DNA from: a candidate division TM6 bacterium GW2011_GWF2_28_16
GTDB taxonomy: Bacteria; Babelota; Babeliae; Babelales; UASB340
NCBI GenBank assembly: GCA_000989185.1
Contig: LBNX01000001.1
Coordinates: forward strand, 1-64,000
Direction: 5' to 3'
Length of the DNA stretch: 64,000 nucleotides
In this document: one piece after another, positions 8,756 to 16,898 of the stretch
How positions within the stretch are numbered: the first letter of the stretch is position 1
How the letters are laid out: every line of letters starts with the position of its first letter
Made by a program: the position numbers and the translations under genes
Notes under the pieces: generated by a model
Database searches by the model: none
Seen by the model: only the letters and a program-made list of their open reading frames with translations
Told to the model about the DNA's origin: nothing

Positions 8756-9947
8756 TTAAAGTTTTTATAAAACTTTCGTAATTTAATTTTATAAAATTAT
8801 CGCATGCGAATTTATAGAATTCTTTTATCCATAAATGATGTCTAATATGTGGTATTGATGTTGTTACTGCAGTTACAGCGTTATTATTTTCAGAGGCGCT
8901 AAGCCCATTAAAAATAGTTTCGAAGTCTTGTCTGTCTATCGTTAGATCATTTTTGCCATAAAAATATAAAATAGGTGTATCTGTTATAAATTCTAGTAAA
9001 TTATTAAGATTTGAATTTTCATAATCAATATTAAGGACTATTGGCGCCAAAGCGCGAAATCCTTTTTGAAATAATTTTGTATTATTTGGCCAAGAATTTT
9101 TCCAGCCACCAAATTGCGGTGATTTTAATAATTTACAATCTTGCGATAATTTTGTTACAAATTTTTTTAGCGATAACCAGCAACCATCTAAGATTATTTT
9201 ATCAAAAAGTTTTTTTGTGTGTAGAGCTTGAGCTTGTAAAAATATTAAAGCTGAATAGCAAATGCCTAAACCTGTAACACAAGTGTATTTTTTATTGTTA
9301 TTATATTTAAAATATTCAACAACAGCTGTAACATCTAAATCTTCCATGCTGGCCATTCTTGTAATATCTGTATCAACACCAAATGATTTATTTATAATTT
9401 TTTTTATTTTTGTTAATGGATTATACCAAACAGAATTGTCTTTTTGGTTAATTCCATGACCTCTGTAATCAAATAAAACTATGTCATAATTGGGGAACAT
9501 ATCTACAAATGGCGCCATTAGCTCTTTTGCATTTGTAAAGCCTGCGCCAACTATAATTAAGTTATCAGAATTTCTATCAAAATATAAACAATGAATTTCT
9601 ATATCATCTTGAGTTGTTATAATTATTTCTTGTCCTGAATAGTGACTTACTAAAGTTTTATGTACTTTTTGTATATTATTTTTTAAAAAATCACGATTAA
9701 AAAGTAGAGAGTCGTTTAAGTTTTTGTTATTTTCTTTTGCTTGCAAAAATATTTCTTCTGGGAGTGCAAATGGTTCTCGATTTTTGCCAGGGTAAATGCC
9801 TAGAGCATCTTTATATTCTTGTCCATATGTTTTATAATATGGTTCACTATATTGGCCAAAATCGTATCTAAATTCAGTATCACGTAATTGGGCTTTTGCT
9901 GCGGTAAATATAAGTGTTATTACTAATAAAATTTTTTTTGTGTTCAT
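8748..9947 (-). CDS. Secreted alpha/beta hydrolase with a Cys at the nucleophile position
   Basis: This is a 399-residue protein of unknown substrate with a Sec signal peptide ending near TAAKAQ. The alpha/beta hydrolase core is visible: an oxyanion-type turn in LIIVGAGFTNAKE, FDYRGHG, a nucleophile elbow GLGICYSA (Cys230), an acid in FYGKNDL (Asp334) and a C-terminal His in SIPHIRHH (His367 or His370). Most family members have Ser at the elbow. Cys occurs in dienelactone-hydrolase-type enzymes, so esterase-like chemistry is possible but unproven. The overlap with htpX is convergent, and the gene probably has its own promoter in 9948-10045. Confidence 0.75.
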   Translation of the reverse strand: MNTKKILLVITLIFTAAKAQLRDTEFRYDFGQYSEPYYKTYGQEYKDALGIYPGKNREPFALPEEIFLQAKENNKNLNDSLLFNRDFLKNNIQKVHKTLVSHYSGQEIIITTQDDIEIHCLYFDRNSDNLIIVGAGFTNAKELMAPFVDMFPNYDIVLFDYRGHGINQKDNSVWYNPLTKIKKIINKSFGVDTDITRMASMEDLDVTAVVEYFKYNNNKKYTCVTGLGICYSALIFLQAQALHTKKLFDKIILDGCWLSLKKFVTKLSQDCKLLKSPQFGGWKNSWPNNTKLFQKGFRALAPIVLNIDYENSNLNNLLEFITDTPILYFYGKNDLTIDRQDFETIFNGLSASENNNAVTAVTTSIPHIRHHLWIKEFYKFACDNFIKLNYESFIKTLTI

Positions 9948-10045
9948 AGGTAAACCTTATTTGGTATTTTTATTGGACCATTTTAATCTATTAAGTTAAA
10001 ATTGATAAAAATTAACATATATTATGATATTTAAAAAGATATGCT

Positions 10046-10642
10046 ATGAAAAATTATAAAGATATTTTTAAAGATAAAAGCTGGTTAACAATATCTAATA
10101 TTTTAACTATTGCTAGAATTAGTTTAACACCATTTATTGTTTTATATATTTATAAACAAGAATGGGCTAGCGCTTTTATTTTGATAGCAATATCAGGTAT
10201 TACAGATCTATTTGATGGGCAATTAGCAAGAGCTTTAAAACAAGAAACTTTTTTGGGTAAATTATTAGATCCTATAGCTGATAAATTATTATTAATATCT
10301 ATATTTGCATCACTTGCTTTTATAGATTCACCTTCTTTTTTGATACCAAGATGGTTTGTATATTTTATTTTATTTAAAGAAATATTTATTCTTTTAGGTG
10401 CATTTTTTTTAATAAATAAAAAAGCAAAATTTAAAATAGAACCTACAATATGGGGAAAAACAAATACTGTTTTGCAATTATTATTTATTTGTTGGCTTTT
10501 TATATGTAATTTTTTTGGTTGGGAGCCAGCAAAAACTTATTATGTTTTGTTAGTTGCTTTGGTTATATTTTCTTTAATTGTTTTTATACAATATTTAAAA
10601 ATAGGCTTAAATTATTTATTAAATAAAAATAATTTGTCTTAG
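10046..10642 (+). CDS. pgsA: CDP-diacylglycerol--glycerol-3-phosphate 3-phosphatidyltransferase
   Basis: An inner-membrane enzyme that makes phosphatidylglycerol phosphate, the first committed step to phosphatidylglycerol and cardiolipin. The 198-residue, multi-helix protein carries the full CDP-alcohol phosphotransferase signature DG-x2-AR-x8-G-x3-D-x3-D (D57, G58, A61, R62, G71, D75, D79). Other CDP-alcohol transferases (for example PssA) share this motif. Length and overall pattern favour PgsA. It appears to be transcribed alone. Confidence 0.9.
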   Translation: MKNYKDIFKDKSWLTISNILTIARISLTPFIVLYIYKQEWASAFILIAISGITDLFDGQLARALKQETFLGKLLDPIADKLLLISIFASLAFIDSPSFLIPRWFVYFILFKEIFILLGAFFLINKKAKFKIEPTIWGKTNTVLQLLFICWLFICNFFGWEPAKTYYVLLVALVIFSLIVFIQYLKIGLNYLLNKNNLS

Positions 10643-10741
10643 TTTACAATTTTGATATGGTTATCAATAATAATTTTGTTTAATAATTGGCGTTTGGTTA
10701 GTGAGTAGTATTGTAGTCTTGATTTTTTCAAGAGGTGTTAT

Positions 10742-11002
10742 ATGAAAAAGATGTTAGCATTTGTAGTTTCTATGGCTTTTTGTTCTGGTTTAATGGCTGA
10801 ACAAGCAGAATTAACTTTTGCACAAAAAGCAAAAAATTTGTGGAATAATGCTATTGCAAAAGTAACTTCAATTAATAAACAGCAATTAAAAAAGGCTGGT
10901 TATGTAGTAGCCGGAACTGCAGCTGTTGTTGGTGCTGGATTTGGAGCTAAATATGCTTATAGTAAATATCAAGCAAAAAAGGCTGCAAACAAAACTGAAT
11001 AA
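10742..11002 (+). CDS. Small secreted or membrane-anchored protein, unknown
   Basis: An 86-residue protein I do not recognise. It has a clear signal peptide (MKKMLAFVVSMAFCSGLMA), a short helical stretch, a Gly/Ala/Val-rich hydrophobic segment (about 53-70: VVAGTAAVVGAGFGA) and a Lys-rich tail. The ribosome site AGAGGTG is strong. It is followed by a good intrinsic terminator at 11073-11108, so it is probably a single, well-expressed gene. Confidence 0.75.
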   Translation: MKKMLAFVVSMAFCSGLMAEQAELTFAQKAKNLWNNAIAKVTSINKQQLKKAGYVVAGTAAVVGAGFGAKYAYSKYQAKKAANKTE

Positions 11003-11072
11003 TACAGTTAAAAATATTAAATCTAAAAAAATATAGCTTATTTATATTTTTTAGATAAATTAGTTAAAAAAA

Positions 11073-11108
11073 GGGACGAGTGAATGTTTTAATTCTCGTC
11101 CCTTTTTT
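11073..11108 (+). terminator. Intrinsic terminator
   Basis: An 8-bp stem GGGACGAG (11073-11080) pairs with CTCGTCCC (11095-11102), flanked by an A-run and followed by six T. It ends the small gene at 10742 and lies before the ATG of the next gene. Confidence 0.85.
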
Positions 11109-11136
11109 GTGTAAATTTTTTTTAAAGGATTTTTTA

Positions 11137-11952
11137 ATGAGTTTTCGTTTTTTTAGTACAAGATTTTTACAGTACATAATGGTTCTATTTGTTTTTAGTT
11201 CATATTGTTTAGCTCAAGAAAATTTGGATAATATTACTCTTAATTTGAGTAATTCGAATTTAAATGAGGCTCCATTAAATAAAGAATCAAAAGTTTTTAA
11301 TTTATTTAATACATTGAGAAGTGACTTGCAGGTAGAAAAAACTAAAATAGAGCTTTTTGAAAATTATTTTACGCAATTAAATGACTTATTAAAAGACGAA
11401 GTTATTCCTAAAATTGAAAAATTAGAAAAATTAAATAGTTTAGTTGGTAATTTAGAAGCTTTATTAAACGATGATTATTTTTTTTCTGGCTTAACAATTG
11501 ATTTAAAAGAAAAAATTAATTTGTTATCTAGGCTTTTAGTTATATTTATAAAGGCAGAAAATTTAGATTGGGAAACTATAGAAAAAGATTATACATCTAT
11601 TTCTGGTGCGTTAGATGCAATAACTAAATATTTAGAAGCAAACGAAAAAAAGCTTATAGAAAAAGATCAAGGTTTAGAAGCTGTTGATAACCAAGAAGTT
11701 CAAACTAAAGGCATAGATATTCTTGTTAATAATCAAATACAAAAACAAGTACATATAAATAAAGAGGGTGTGCTTGTTGCACCACAAATAGTTACCGAAG
11801 GTAAAACACATTATAAAAAAGTAGGCAATAATCTTTTTGATGCAACTATAAAAACGCTTGGAGATTTTCGTAATGGAGGGCTTGTATTTGCCTTTGCAAA
11901 AAATTTATTAGAACATCACAAAAAGAGCAACAAAAATGAAGTTAAAGTTTAA
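11137..11952 (+). CDS. Secreted helical protein, unknown (first of a paralogous run)
   Basis: A 271-residue protein with a signal peptide (hydrophobic to SSYCLAQ) and long amphipathic helices (about 45-190), no recognised domain. I start it at the ATG at 11137 with AAAGG 8 bases upstream. The frame is open back to a GTG at 11080, but that codon lies inside the terminator hairpin of the previous gene. The segment FNLFNTLRSDLQVEK resembles FNLSQAISSDLNQDK in the gene at 12379, so the two are probably paralogues. The 3' end overlaps the next gene by 17 bases, implying coupled translation. Confidence 0.75.
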   Translation: MSFRFFSTRFLQYIMVLFVFSSYCLAQENLDNITLNLSNSNLNEAPLNKESKVFNLFNTLRSDLQVEKTKIELFENYFTQLNDLLKDEVIPKIEKLEKLNSLVGNLEALLNDDYFFSGLTIDLKEKINLLSRLLVIFIKAENLDWETIEKDYTSISGALDAITKYLEANEKKLIEKDQGLEAVDNQEVQTKGIDILVNNQIQKQVHINKEGVLVAPQIVTEGKTHYKKVGNNLFDATIKTLGDFRNGGLVFAFAKNLLEHHKKSNKNEVKV

Positions 11953-12382
11953 TTTGTTAAAGTATATTTTTGTAAATTTATTTTTATTTAATTTATTAAA
12001 TAGTTGTTTTTGTGCAAATAGTATTCCAAGTAATTTTATTATAGAAAAAGATAATACAAAAGTTTCTAGAAATAAAAATGCAATAAAAGAAACTATTGGT
12101 AGCAATATAAAATCTGGATTGGATAATATTGCAGATTTAAATAAAACTATTGCCAAAATACAAATAAAGGCTACTAAAATTCAAAAGCAATTAATTAATA
12201 ATGTAGAAGATTTAGTAGATGCTGCTGGTAATTTTAAAAAAGCTAAAACTGGTGATTTAAATAAAAGTTTAAATTTAATTAAAGATATAAATAGTAAATT
12301 AAATGAGCAATTAAAAGTTGTTAAAAATATTAAGAGTGATTTAGATAAAGATAATTGTTTAAAAGAATTGGGTCACAAATGA
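11936..12382 (+). CDS. Small secreted helical protein, unknown
   Basis: A 148-residue protein with a signal peptide (about 1-27, ending near SCFCANS) and a Lys/Asn-rich helical body. There is no recognised domain. It overlaps the upstream gene by 17 bases and the downstream gene by an ATGA, so the three secreted proteins at 11137-13422 are almost certainly made together. The Cys near the signal end is not in a good lipobox (NSC-FC). Confidence 0.65.
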   Translation: MKLKFNLLKYIFVNLFLFNLLNSCFCANSIPSNFIIEKDNTKVSRNKNAIKETIGSNIKSGLDNIADLNKTIAKIQIKATKIQKQLINNVEDLVDAAGNFKKAKTGDLNKSLNLIKDINSKLNEQLKVVKNIKSDLDKDNCLKELGHK

Positions 12383-13422
12383 AAAATTATTTAAAATATA
12401 TTTATATATTATTGTTGGGTTTTAATACTTGTTTTGGAGATAATTTAAAAGATTTAAGTGTAAATTTTAAAAATAATATATTTAATTTATCGCAGGCTAT
12501 TTCCAGTGATTTGAATCAAGATAAACAAAATTTAAATAAATTGCTTTTGGATATAGAGAATTTTTTTAAAGAATTTGAACTATTTAAAAATAATTTAAGT
12601 GAGTTAGAGCTTAAAGAAATTAATCAAAAAATTATTTTATTAAATGAAAAATTAAAAGAAATTAACACTTTAGATTTTGTAAAAAATAATGAAAATATAG
12701 AGCAAAATATTACAGAACAAATTACAAGATTAGAATTGTTAGATTTAAAATTAGCAGATTCTCAGGTTGGTGGAATTCAGCAAGTTGATGCTGAAAAAAT
12801 AGATGCAGTAAAAACAGGGTTTTATCAAAAAACTGTTAAATATATTAAAGATCACAAAAAAGTTTCTGCATTATTTTTGGCAGTAATAGTCTCTGGTTTT
12901 TATCTTGTAAATAGATTTAGTAAACCAGAAGAAGTAAGAAATAGTGAAAATAATTCAAATGATTTTAATCCAGGAAATCCAGGCAATGATGAAGCTATAC
13001 AAGATGAGCGAGTGCAAAATTTAAATCCTGTTATTCCTGAACAACCAAAAGATAATGTGCTTAATAATGATCAGGTGCCAACTGAGCAATCAAAAGATAA
13101 TGTACAAAATGCTTTGCTTGATGCTGTTCCAGTTGTAAATGAGCCATTAGAAAACAATTTTCAAGAATCTGAAATTATGCCAGATGGCGATCCAGAAGAA
13201 AGAGTAGATAGTATACAAGTACCACAGGAATTTGAACAAGCTTTTACGAACGCTCAAGAACAACAACCCGAAAATAGAGATGAGCGAAAATATAGTAAAT
13301 ATTCTGGCAGAGAACTTGTTCGTTCGCCTCTAGCTGAAGAAATTTATAAACGAGAACTTGTTTCCCCAAAGAATGTAAGAGAAACTGTAGGCAATTTATT
13401 TGGTCCTGGTCTTGTTAAATAA
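12379..13422 (+). CDS. Secreted or membrane protein with helical N-half, one membrane segment and a low-complexity tail
   Basis: This is a 347-residue protein of unknown function. The start is the ATG at 12379, which overlaps the previous stop as ATGA. The frame is open to 12355, but the extra residues would displace the signal peptide MKNYLKYIYILLLGFNTCFG. A coiled-coil-like region (about 25-120) is related to the gene at 11137. A membrane helix (VSALFLAVIVSGFYLV) follows at about 161-176. The tail is acidic and Pro/Gln/Asn-rich with two imperfect copies of a PEQ-KDNV motif. Its stop overlaps the lpxB start (TAATG), which ties this unknown set to lipid A synthesis at least by transcription. 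Confidence 0.7.
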   Translation: MKNYLKYIYILLLGFNTCFGDNLKDLSVNFKNNIFNLSQAISSDLNQDKQNLNKLLLDIENFFKEFELFKNNLSELELKEINQKIILLNEKLKEINTLDFVKNNENIEQNITEQITRLELLDLKLADSQVGGIQQVDAEKIDAVKTGFYQKTVKYIKDHKKVSALFLAVIVSGFYLVNRFSKPEEVRNSENNSNDFNPGNPGNDEAIQDERVQNLNPVIPEQPKDNVLNNDQVPTEQSKDNVQNALLDAVPVVNEPLENNFQESEIMPDGDPEERVDSIQVPQEFEQAFTNAQEQQPENRDERKYSKYSGRELVRSPLAEEIYKRELVSPKNVRETVGNLFGPGLVK

Positions 13423-14522
13423 TGAAAAAAATATTTATAGTTGCTGGTGAATTATCTGGCGATCAAACTGCTGCCTGGTACTTAAAAAAAAGATCTAAAA
13501 TTGAAAAGCTAGAAGTGCATGCTGTTGGTGGTGATAATTTATATAAAGCAGGCGCTAATATTTATGATAGTTACAAAAAACTAAATATTGTTGGTGTTGT
13601 AGAAGTTTTGAGTAAATTAAAATTTATTTTTGGTTATTTAAAAAAGCTTACAGATTATATTACACAAAATAATTTTGATGAAGTAGTTTTGGTTGATTTT
13701 CCAGGCTTTAATTTAATATTGGCTAAAAGATTAAAACAAAAAAATAATAAAATAAAAATTATTTATTTGGCTCCACCACAATTGTGGGCTTGGGGAGCAT
13801 GGCGTGTAAAAAAACTAAAAAAATATTGTGATAATTTAGTTGTTTTGTATCCATTTGAGGTCGCTTGGTACAAAAAACATGGGCTAAATGTAGAATATTT
13901 GGGTACCCCATTATGTGATAAATTGCATGATTATATAGATTTAGATTTGCCAGTAAAAAAACAAATTACAGTTCTACCAGGATCAAGAAAACAAGAAATA
14001 AAAAAATTGTTACCATTACTTGCGAGTGTTATTAAAAGAATAAAATTTTTAGATTCTTCTATAAAAATAATATTGCCATTGGCAGAATCTTTGGATAAAA
14101 AATTTGTAGAAGATGAACTTAGAAAAAATGGATTACTAAATAATTTTGGTGATAATATAAAAATTATTACAGACGAACAAGAAAAAATAAAAGAGTTAAA
14201 ACAATCTTTTATGGCTATTACCAAACCTGGGACAGTGACTCTTGAGTTGGCATTGTTAAATGTGCCGGCAATTATTTTTTATAAAACTTCTTGGATAACA
14301 TATTTTTTGGCAAAGTTGGTTGTTAATATAAAAGTTATGGGTTTGCCAAATTTATTTTTAAATAAAATAATATATAAAGAATTTATACAGGGTAATTGCA
14401 CTGTTGATAACATATTTAAAGAAATTAAAAATATTTATGATGGATATTTACAAAATTCTGGATATTATTTAAATATTAAAAAAAATTTAAAAGAAGTACG
14501 TGATAATTTAATAAAACAATAA
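13422..14522 (+). CDS. lpxB: Lipid-A-disaccharide synthase
   Basis: This enzyme joins UDP-2,3-diacylglucosamine and lipid X to form the tetra-acylated disaccharide of lipid A, at the inner face of the inner membrane. The 366-residue protein has the N-terminal AGELSGDQ motif, VDFPGFN, the strongly conserved APPQLWAWGAWR, YPFE and YLGTPL, and the C-terminal KPGTVTLELAL. It overlaps the upstream stop by one base and is followed 10 bases later by ssb. The other lipid A genes in the window (lpxA, lpxI) are about 17 kb away on the other strand. Confidence 0.96.
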   Translation: MKKIFIVAGELSGDQTAAWYLKKRSKIEKLEVHAVGGDNLYKAGANIYDSYKKLNIVGVVEVLSKLKFIFGYLKKLTDYITQNNFDEVVLVDFPGFNLILAKRLKQKNNKIKIIYLAPPQLWAWGAWRVKKLKKYCDNLVVLYPFEVAWYKKHGLNVEYLGTPLCDKLHDYIDLDLPVKKQITVLPGSRKQEIKKLLPLLASVIKRIKFLDSSIKIILPLAESLDKKFVEDELRKNGLLNNFGDNIKIITDEQEKIKELKQSFMAITKPGTVTLELALLNVPAIIFYKTSWITYFLAKLVVNIKVMGLPNLFLNKIIYKEFIQGNCTVDNIFKEIKNIYDGYLQNSGYYLNIKKNLKEVRDNLIKQ

Positions 14523-14532
14523 AGGAAAAGCT

Positions 14533-15057
14533 ATGGCAAGTTACAACCGTGTAATAATGATAGGTAATTTAACAAGAGATCCTGAATATAAACAATTAAC
14601 ATCAGGACAAGCTGTTTGTAGATTGGCTTTGGCTTCTAATAGACAGTTTAAAAACAAACAAACAGGATCGATGATTCAAGAAGTTTGCTATATAGATATT
14701 GATGTTTGGGGTCCACAAGCAGAAAGCTCTAATCAATATTTAAAAAAAGGTAGCTCTGTATTAATAGAGGGTAGATTAAAATTAGACTCTTGGACAGATA
14801 ATGATGGCCAAAAAAGAAGCAAACATGGCATTGTAGCAGACAGAGTAACATTTTTGGGTGCAGTACAAGGCTCTACTGTTTCTACAGAAGAAGTTATGGC
14901 TACAGCAAATAAATTAGAAGAAATAGCAGAAAGAAATACCAAATCTAGTGCTCCTAAAACAAGAAAAACTAAAAGTGCACAAGATGAAGAATTGCCTTCT
15001 TCTGGCGAAGTAGAATTCAAAGATGAAGGTCCGTTTGAAGACGATTTGCCATTTTAA
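14533..15057 (+). CDS. ssb: Single-stranded DNA-binding protein
   Basis: It coats single-stranded DNA during replication, recombination and repair. The 174-residue protein has the OB-fold start YNRVIMIGNLTRDPE, then SNRQFKNKQTG and WGPQAE, a flexible Lys/Ser-rich linker (about 115-155), and the acidic C-terminal tip EDDLPF that binds partner proteins. It sits at the 3' end of the secreted-protein/lpxB operon with a good AAAGGA ribosome site. Confidence 0.97.
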   Translation: MASYNRVIMIGNLTRDPEYKQLTSGQAVCRLALASNRQFKNKQTGSMIQEVCYIDIDVWGPQAESSNQYLKKGSSVLIEGRLKLDSWTDNDGQKRSKHGIVADRVTFLGAVQGSTVSTEEVMATANKLEEIAERNTKSSAPKTRKTKSAQDEELPSSGEVEFKDEGPFEDDLPF

Positions 15058-15139
15058 GTATTTTTATTCTATTTGTAAAGTTTATTTTTAAAGTTATATA
15101 AATTAAGTTTTTATATATGGGTATTTATTTGTTTTTGTC

Positions 15140-15167
15140 TAGACAGTAAAGACAATTTTGTTATAGT
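15140..15167 (+). promoter_or_regulatory. Promoter of rplU (extended -10)
   Basis: TAGACA at 15140-15145, a 16-base spacer, then TATAGT at 15162-15167 preceded by TG (extended -10). It predicts a roughly 60-base leader before rplU, with AAGGCGG at 15222-15228 as ribosome site. Confidence 0.5.
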
Positions 15168-15237
15168 ATATGTACCCGTTTATTAGCAAAATTAGTAATT
15201 TTAAAAGATCTTTTAATAAATAAGGCGGATTTTAGAC

Positions 15238-15570
15238 ATGGAAGATATTAAGACATTTGAACAATATGCAATTTTTCAAACCGGTGGCAAACAATATCAA
15301 GCTATACCTGGTAAAACTCTTGGCGTAGAAAAGTTAGAAGGCAATGATGGCGATAAAATTGAATTTACCGAAGTTTTGTTTCGCAAAACAGGTGAAGATA
15401 AATTCGAAATAGGCCAACCTTATGTAAAAGGTGCAAAGCTTGTAGCATCTATTGTAAAACAAACAAAAGGTGAAAAAGTTATTGTATTTAGACATAAAAG
15501 ACGTCATAAACAAAGAACTAAAAAAGGTCACAGACAGCCAATAACTGTTATTAGAATTGAATCTATTTAG
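15238..15570 (+). CDS. rplU: 50S ribosomal protein L21
   Basis: A large-subunit ribosomal protein that binds 23S rRNA. The 110-residue protein has YAIFQTGGKQYQ at the start, VLFR and the basic VIVFRHKRRHKQRTKKGHRQP signature at the end. It carries a short N-terminal extension (MEDIKTFEQ) before the usual start. L21 is usually followed by rpmA (L27), but here a strong terminator follows directly and rpmA is not in the window. Confidence 0.97.
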   Translation: MEDIKTFEQYAIFQTGGKQYQAIPGKTLGVEKLEGNDGDKIEFTEVLFRKTGEDKFEIGQPYVKGAKLVASIVKQTKGEKVIVFRHKRRHKQRTKKGHRQPITVIRIESI

Positions 15571-15584
15571 TTTTTAATAAATTA

Positions 15585-15624
15585 TAAAAAAAGAGCTTGT
15601 CAAAAACGCAAGCTCTTTTTTTTG
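15585..15624. terminator. Bidirectional intrinsic terminator
   Basis: The stem AGAGCTTG (15592-15599) / CAAGCTCT (15609-15616) is flanked by A-run and T-run, so it can end both rplU and the convergent ktrA-like gene. Confidence 0.9.
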
Positions 15625-15643
15625 TTTTTAATTTAATATCAAA

Positions 15644-16297
15644 TTATTCTTTATCTTTTTCTTTTGCTAAATTCGCTAATTTATCGTTATTTCCTGCAAT
15701 TAATAACTTATCTCCAGCTTGAATTACATAATCTGGTTCTAGTAAATTTATTTCTTCATCTATATTTACGCCAATGCACGAAACTTGATGAGATTTTTTT
15801 AAGTTTAAGTTTGATATGGTTTTACCAACAAAATTTTTTGGTGCAATAATTTCTGTAAGTGCAAATTTTTCTGTAACTTGAAAAAATTCTATTAAAGAAA
15901 AACTTAAATTATTGGCAAGTTTAATTCCCAAATCTTGTTCAGGAAACACTACTCTGTCAGCTCCAACAAGCATTAATATACTTTCATGTATACTGCTAAC
16001 AGCTCTAGCAATAACATTTTTTACATGTAATTGTTTTTTTAATAATGCAGTAATTAAAATAGATTGTGCAAAATCTTCACCCATTGCTACAACTACAATA
16101 TCCATGTCTTCTATGCCAAGAGTGAGAAGAGAATCTTCGCTTGTAACACGTAAACATACAGCTTGCGTTACTTTATCTCTTATTGCAGCAATTATTGATT
16201 CATTACTGTCTATAGCCATTACTTCCATGCCTTGATCAGCAAGGGATGTGGCTAATTGATATCCAAATCTGCCCAACCCAATAACAGTACATTTCAT
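15644..16297 (-). CDS. Potassium-channel regulatory subunit, KtrA/TrkA-type (RCK domain)
   Basis: A cytosolic NAD(H)/nucleotide-binding gating subunit of a Trk/Ktr potassium uptake system, 217 residues. The N-terminal Rossmann RCK_N domain begins CTVIGLGRFGYQLA and has an acidic strand end (AIDSNE). A TrkA_C domain follows at about 140-217 (VGKTISNLNL... GDKLLIAG). The membrane partner (TrkH/KtrB) is not in the window. It may be cotranscribed with the membrane-protein gene upstream, 12 bases away. Confidence 0.85.
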   Translation of the reverse strand: MKCTVIGLGRFGYQLATSLADQGMEVMAIDSNESIIAAIRDKVTQAVCLRVTSEDSLLTLGIEDMDIVVVAMGEDFAQSILITALLKKQLHVKNVIARAVSSIHESILMLVGADRVVFPEQDLGIKLANNLSFSLIEFFQVTEKFALTEIIAPKNFVGKTISNLNLKKSHQVSCIGVNIDEEINLLEPDYVIQAGDKLLIAGNNDKLANLAKEKDKE

Positions 16298-16309
16298 AAA
16301 TAGTCCCTT

Positions 16310-16885
16310 TTATTTTAGCAACCAAAAGCTTGCTATTAAAATTATTGTAAATAATATTACAAGTTTATTAAAATGTTGGTCAATAAAATCTTTAATTTGA
16401 GGTCCCCATATGCGTATTGTGCCTGCTACCAAAAAAAATCTAGCACCTCTAGATATAAAAGAAAACACAATAAATGGTGTTAGTGCTAAACCACAAAAAC
16501 CGGCTGATAATGTTACAGCTTTATATGGTAATGGTGTAAACCCTGCAATTAATACTGCCCAGTTTTGATATAACTTATATTTTAATATAGCCGCATTAAA
16601 GGCAGCTTCGCTTATAATCCATTTTACTAAATTTATGCCAACAGTTTGCCACATTAATTTGCCAATAATATAACCAGCAATTCCCCCAGCAACAGAAGCT
16701 ACTGTCGCAATAAGAGCATAATATAAAGATTTTTTATTATTCTGAACACAATATAGTATCAATAACGGATCTACTGGTATAAAAAATATTGCTTCTATAA
16801 AAAATAGTGCCGCAAGCCAAAGTGTAGCATGCTTAGAATATACTTTGGCACCCATCCAGTCATAAATTTTTCTTAAAATATTCAT
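16310..16885 (-). CDS. VTT/DedA-superfamily membrane protein, YqaA-like
   Basis: A 191-residue polytopic membrane protein. It shows the VTT-domain features: IEAIFFIPVDPLLI, then GGIAGYIIG, then AGFTPLPYKAVTLSAG with the conserved Pro, then SRGARFFLVA. YqaA/DedA proteins are implicated in lipid scrambling and membrane homeostasis, but the exact activity here is unknown. It lies between glyS (13 bases upstream) and the ktrA-like gene, probably in one transcript. Confidence 0.8.
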   Translation of the reverse strand: MNILRKIYDWMGAKVYSKHATLWLAALFFIEAIFFIPVDPLLILYCVQNNKKSLYYALIATVASVAGGIAGYIIGKLMWQTVGINLVKWIISEAAFNAAILKYKLYQNWAVLIAGFTPLPYKAVTLSAGFCGLALTPFIVFSFISRGARFFLVAGTIRIWGPQIKDFIDQHFNKLVILFTIILIASFWLLK

Positions 16886-16898
16886 AAATTTTTATTTA

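Noticed and set aside
11080..11136. Upstream GTG start for the secreted protein at 11137
   Set aside because: The GTG lies within the intrinsic terminator hairpin of the previous gene and would push the signal peptide inward. The ATG at 11137 has a ribosome site.
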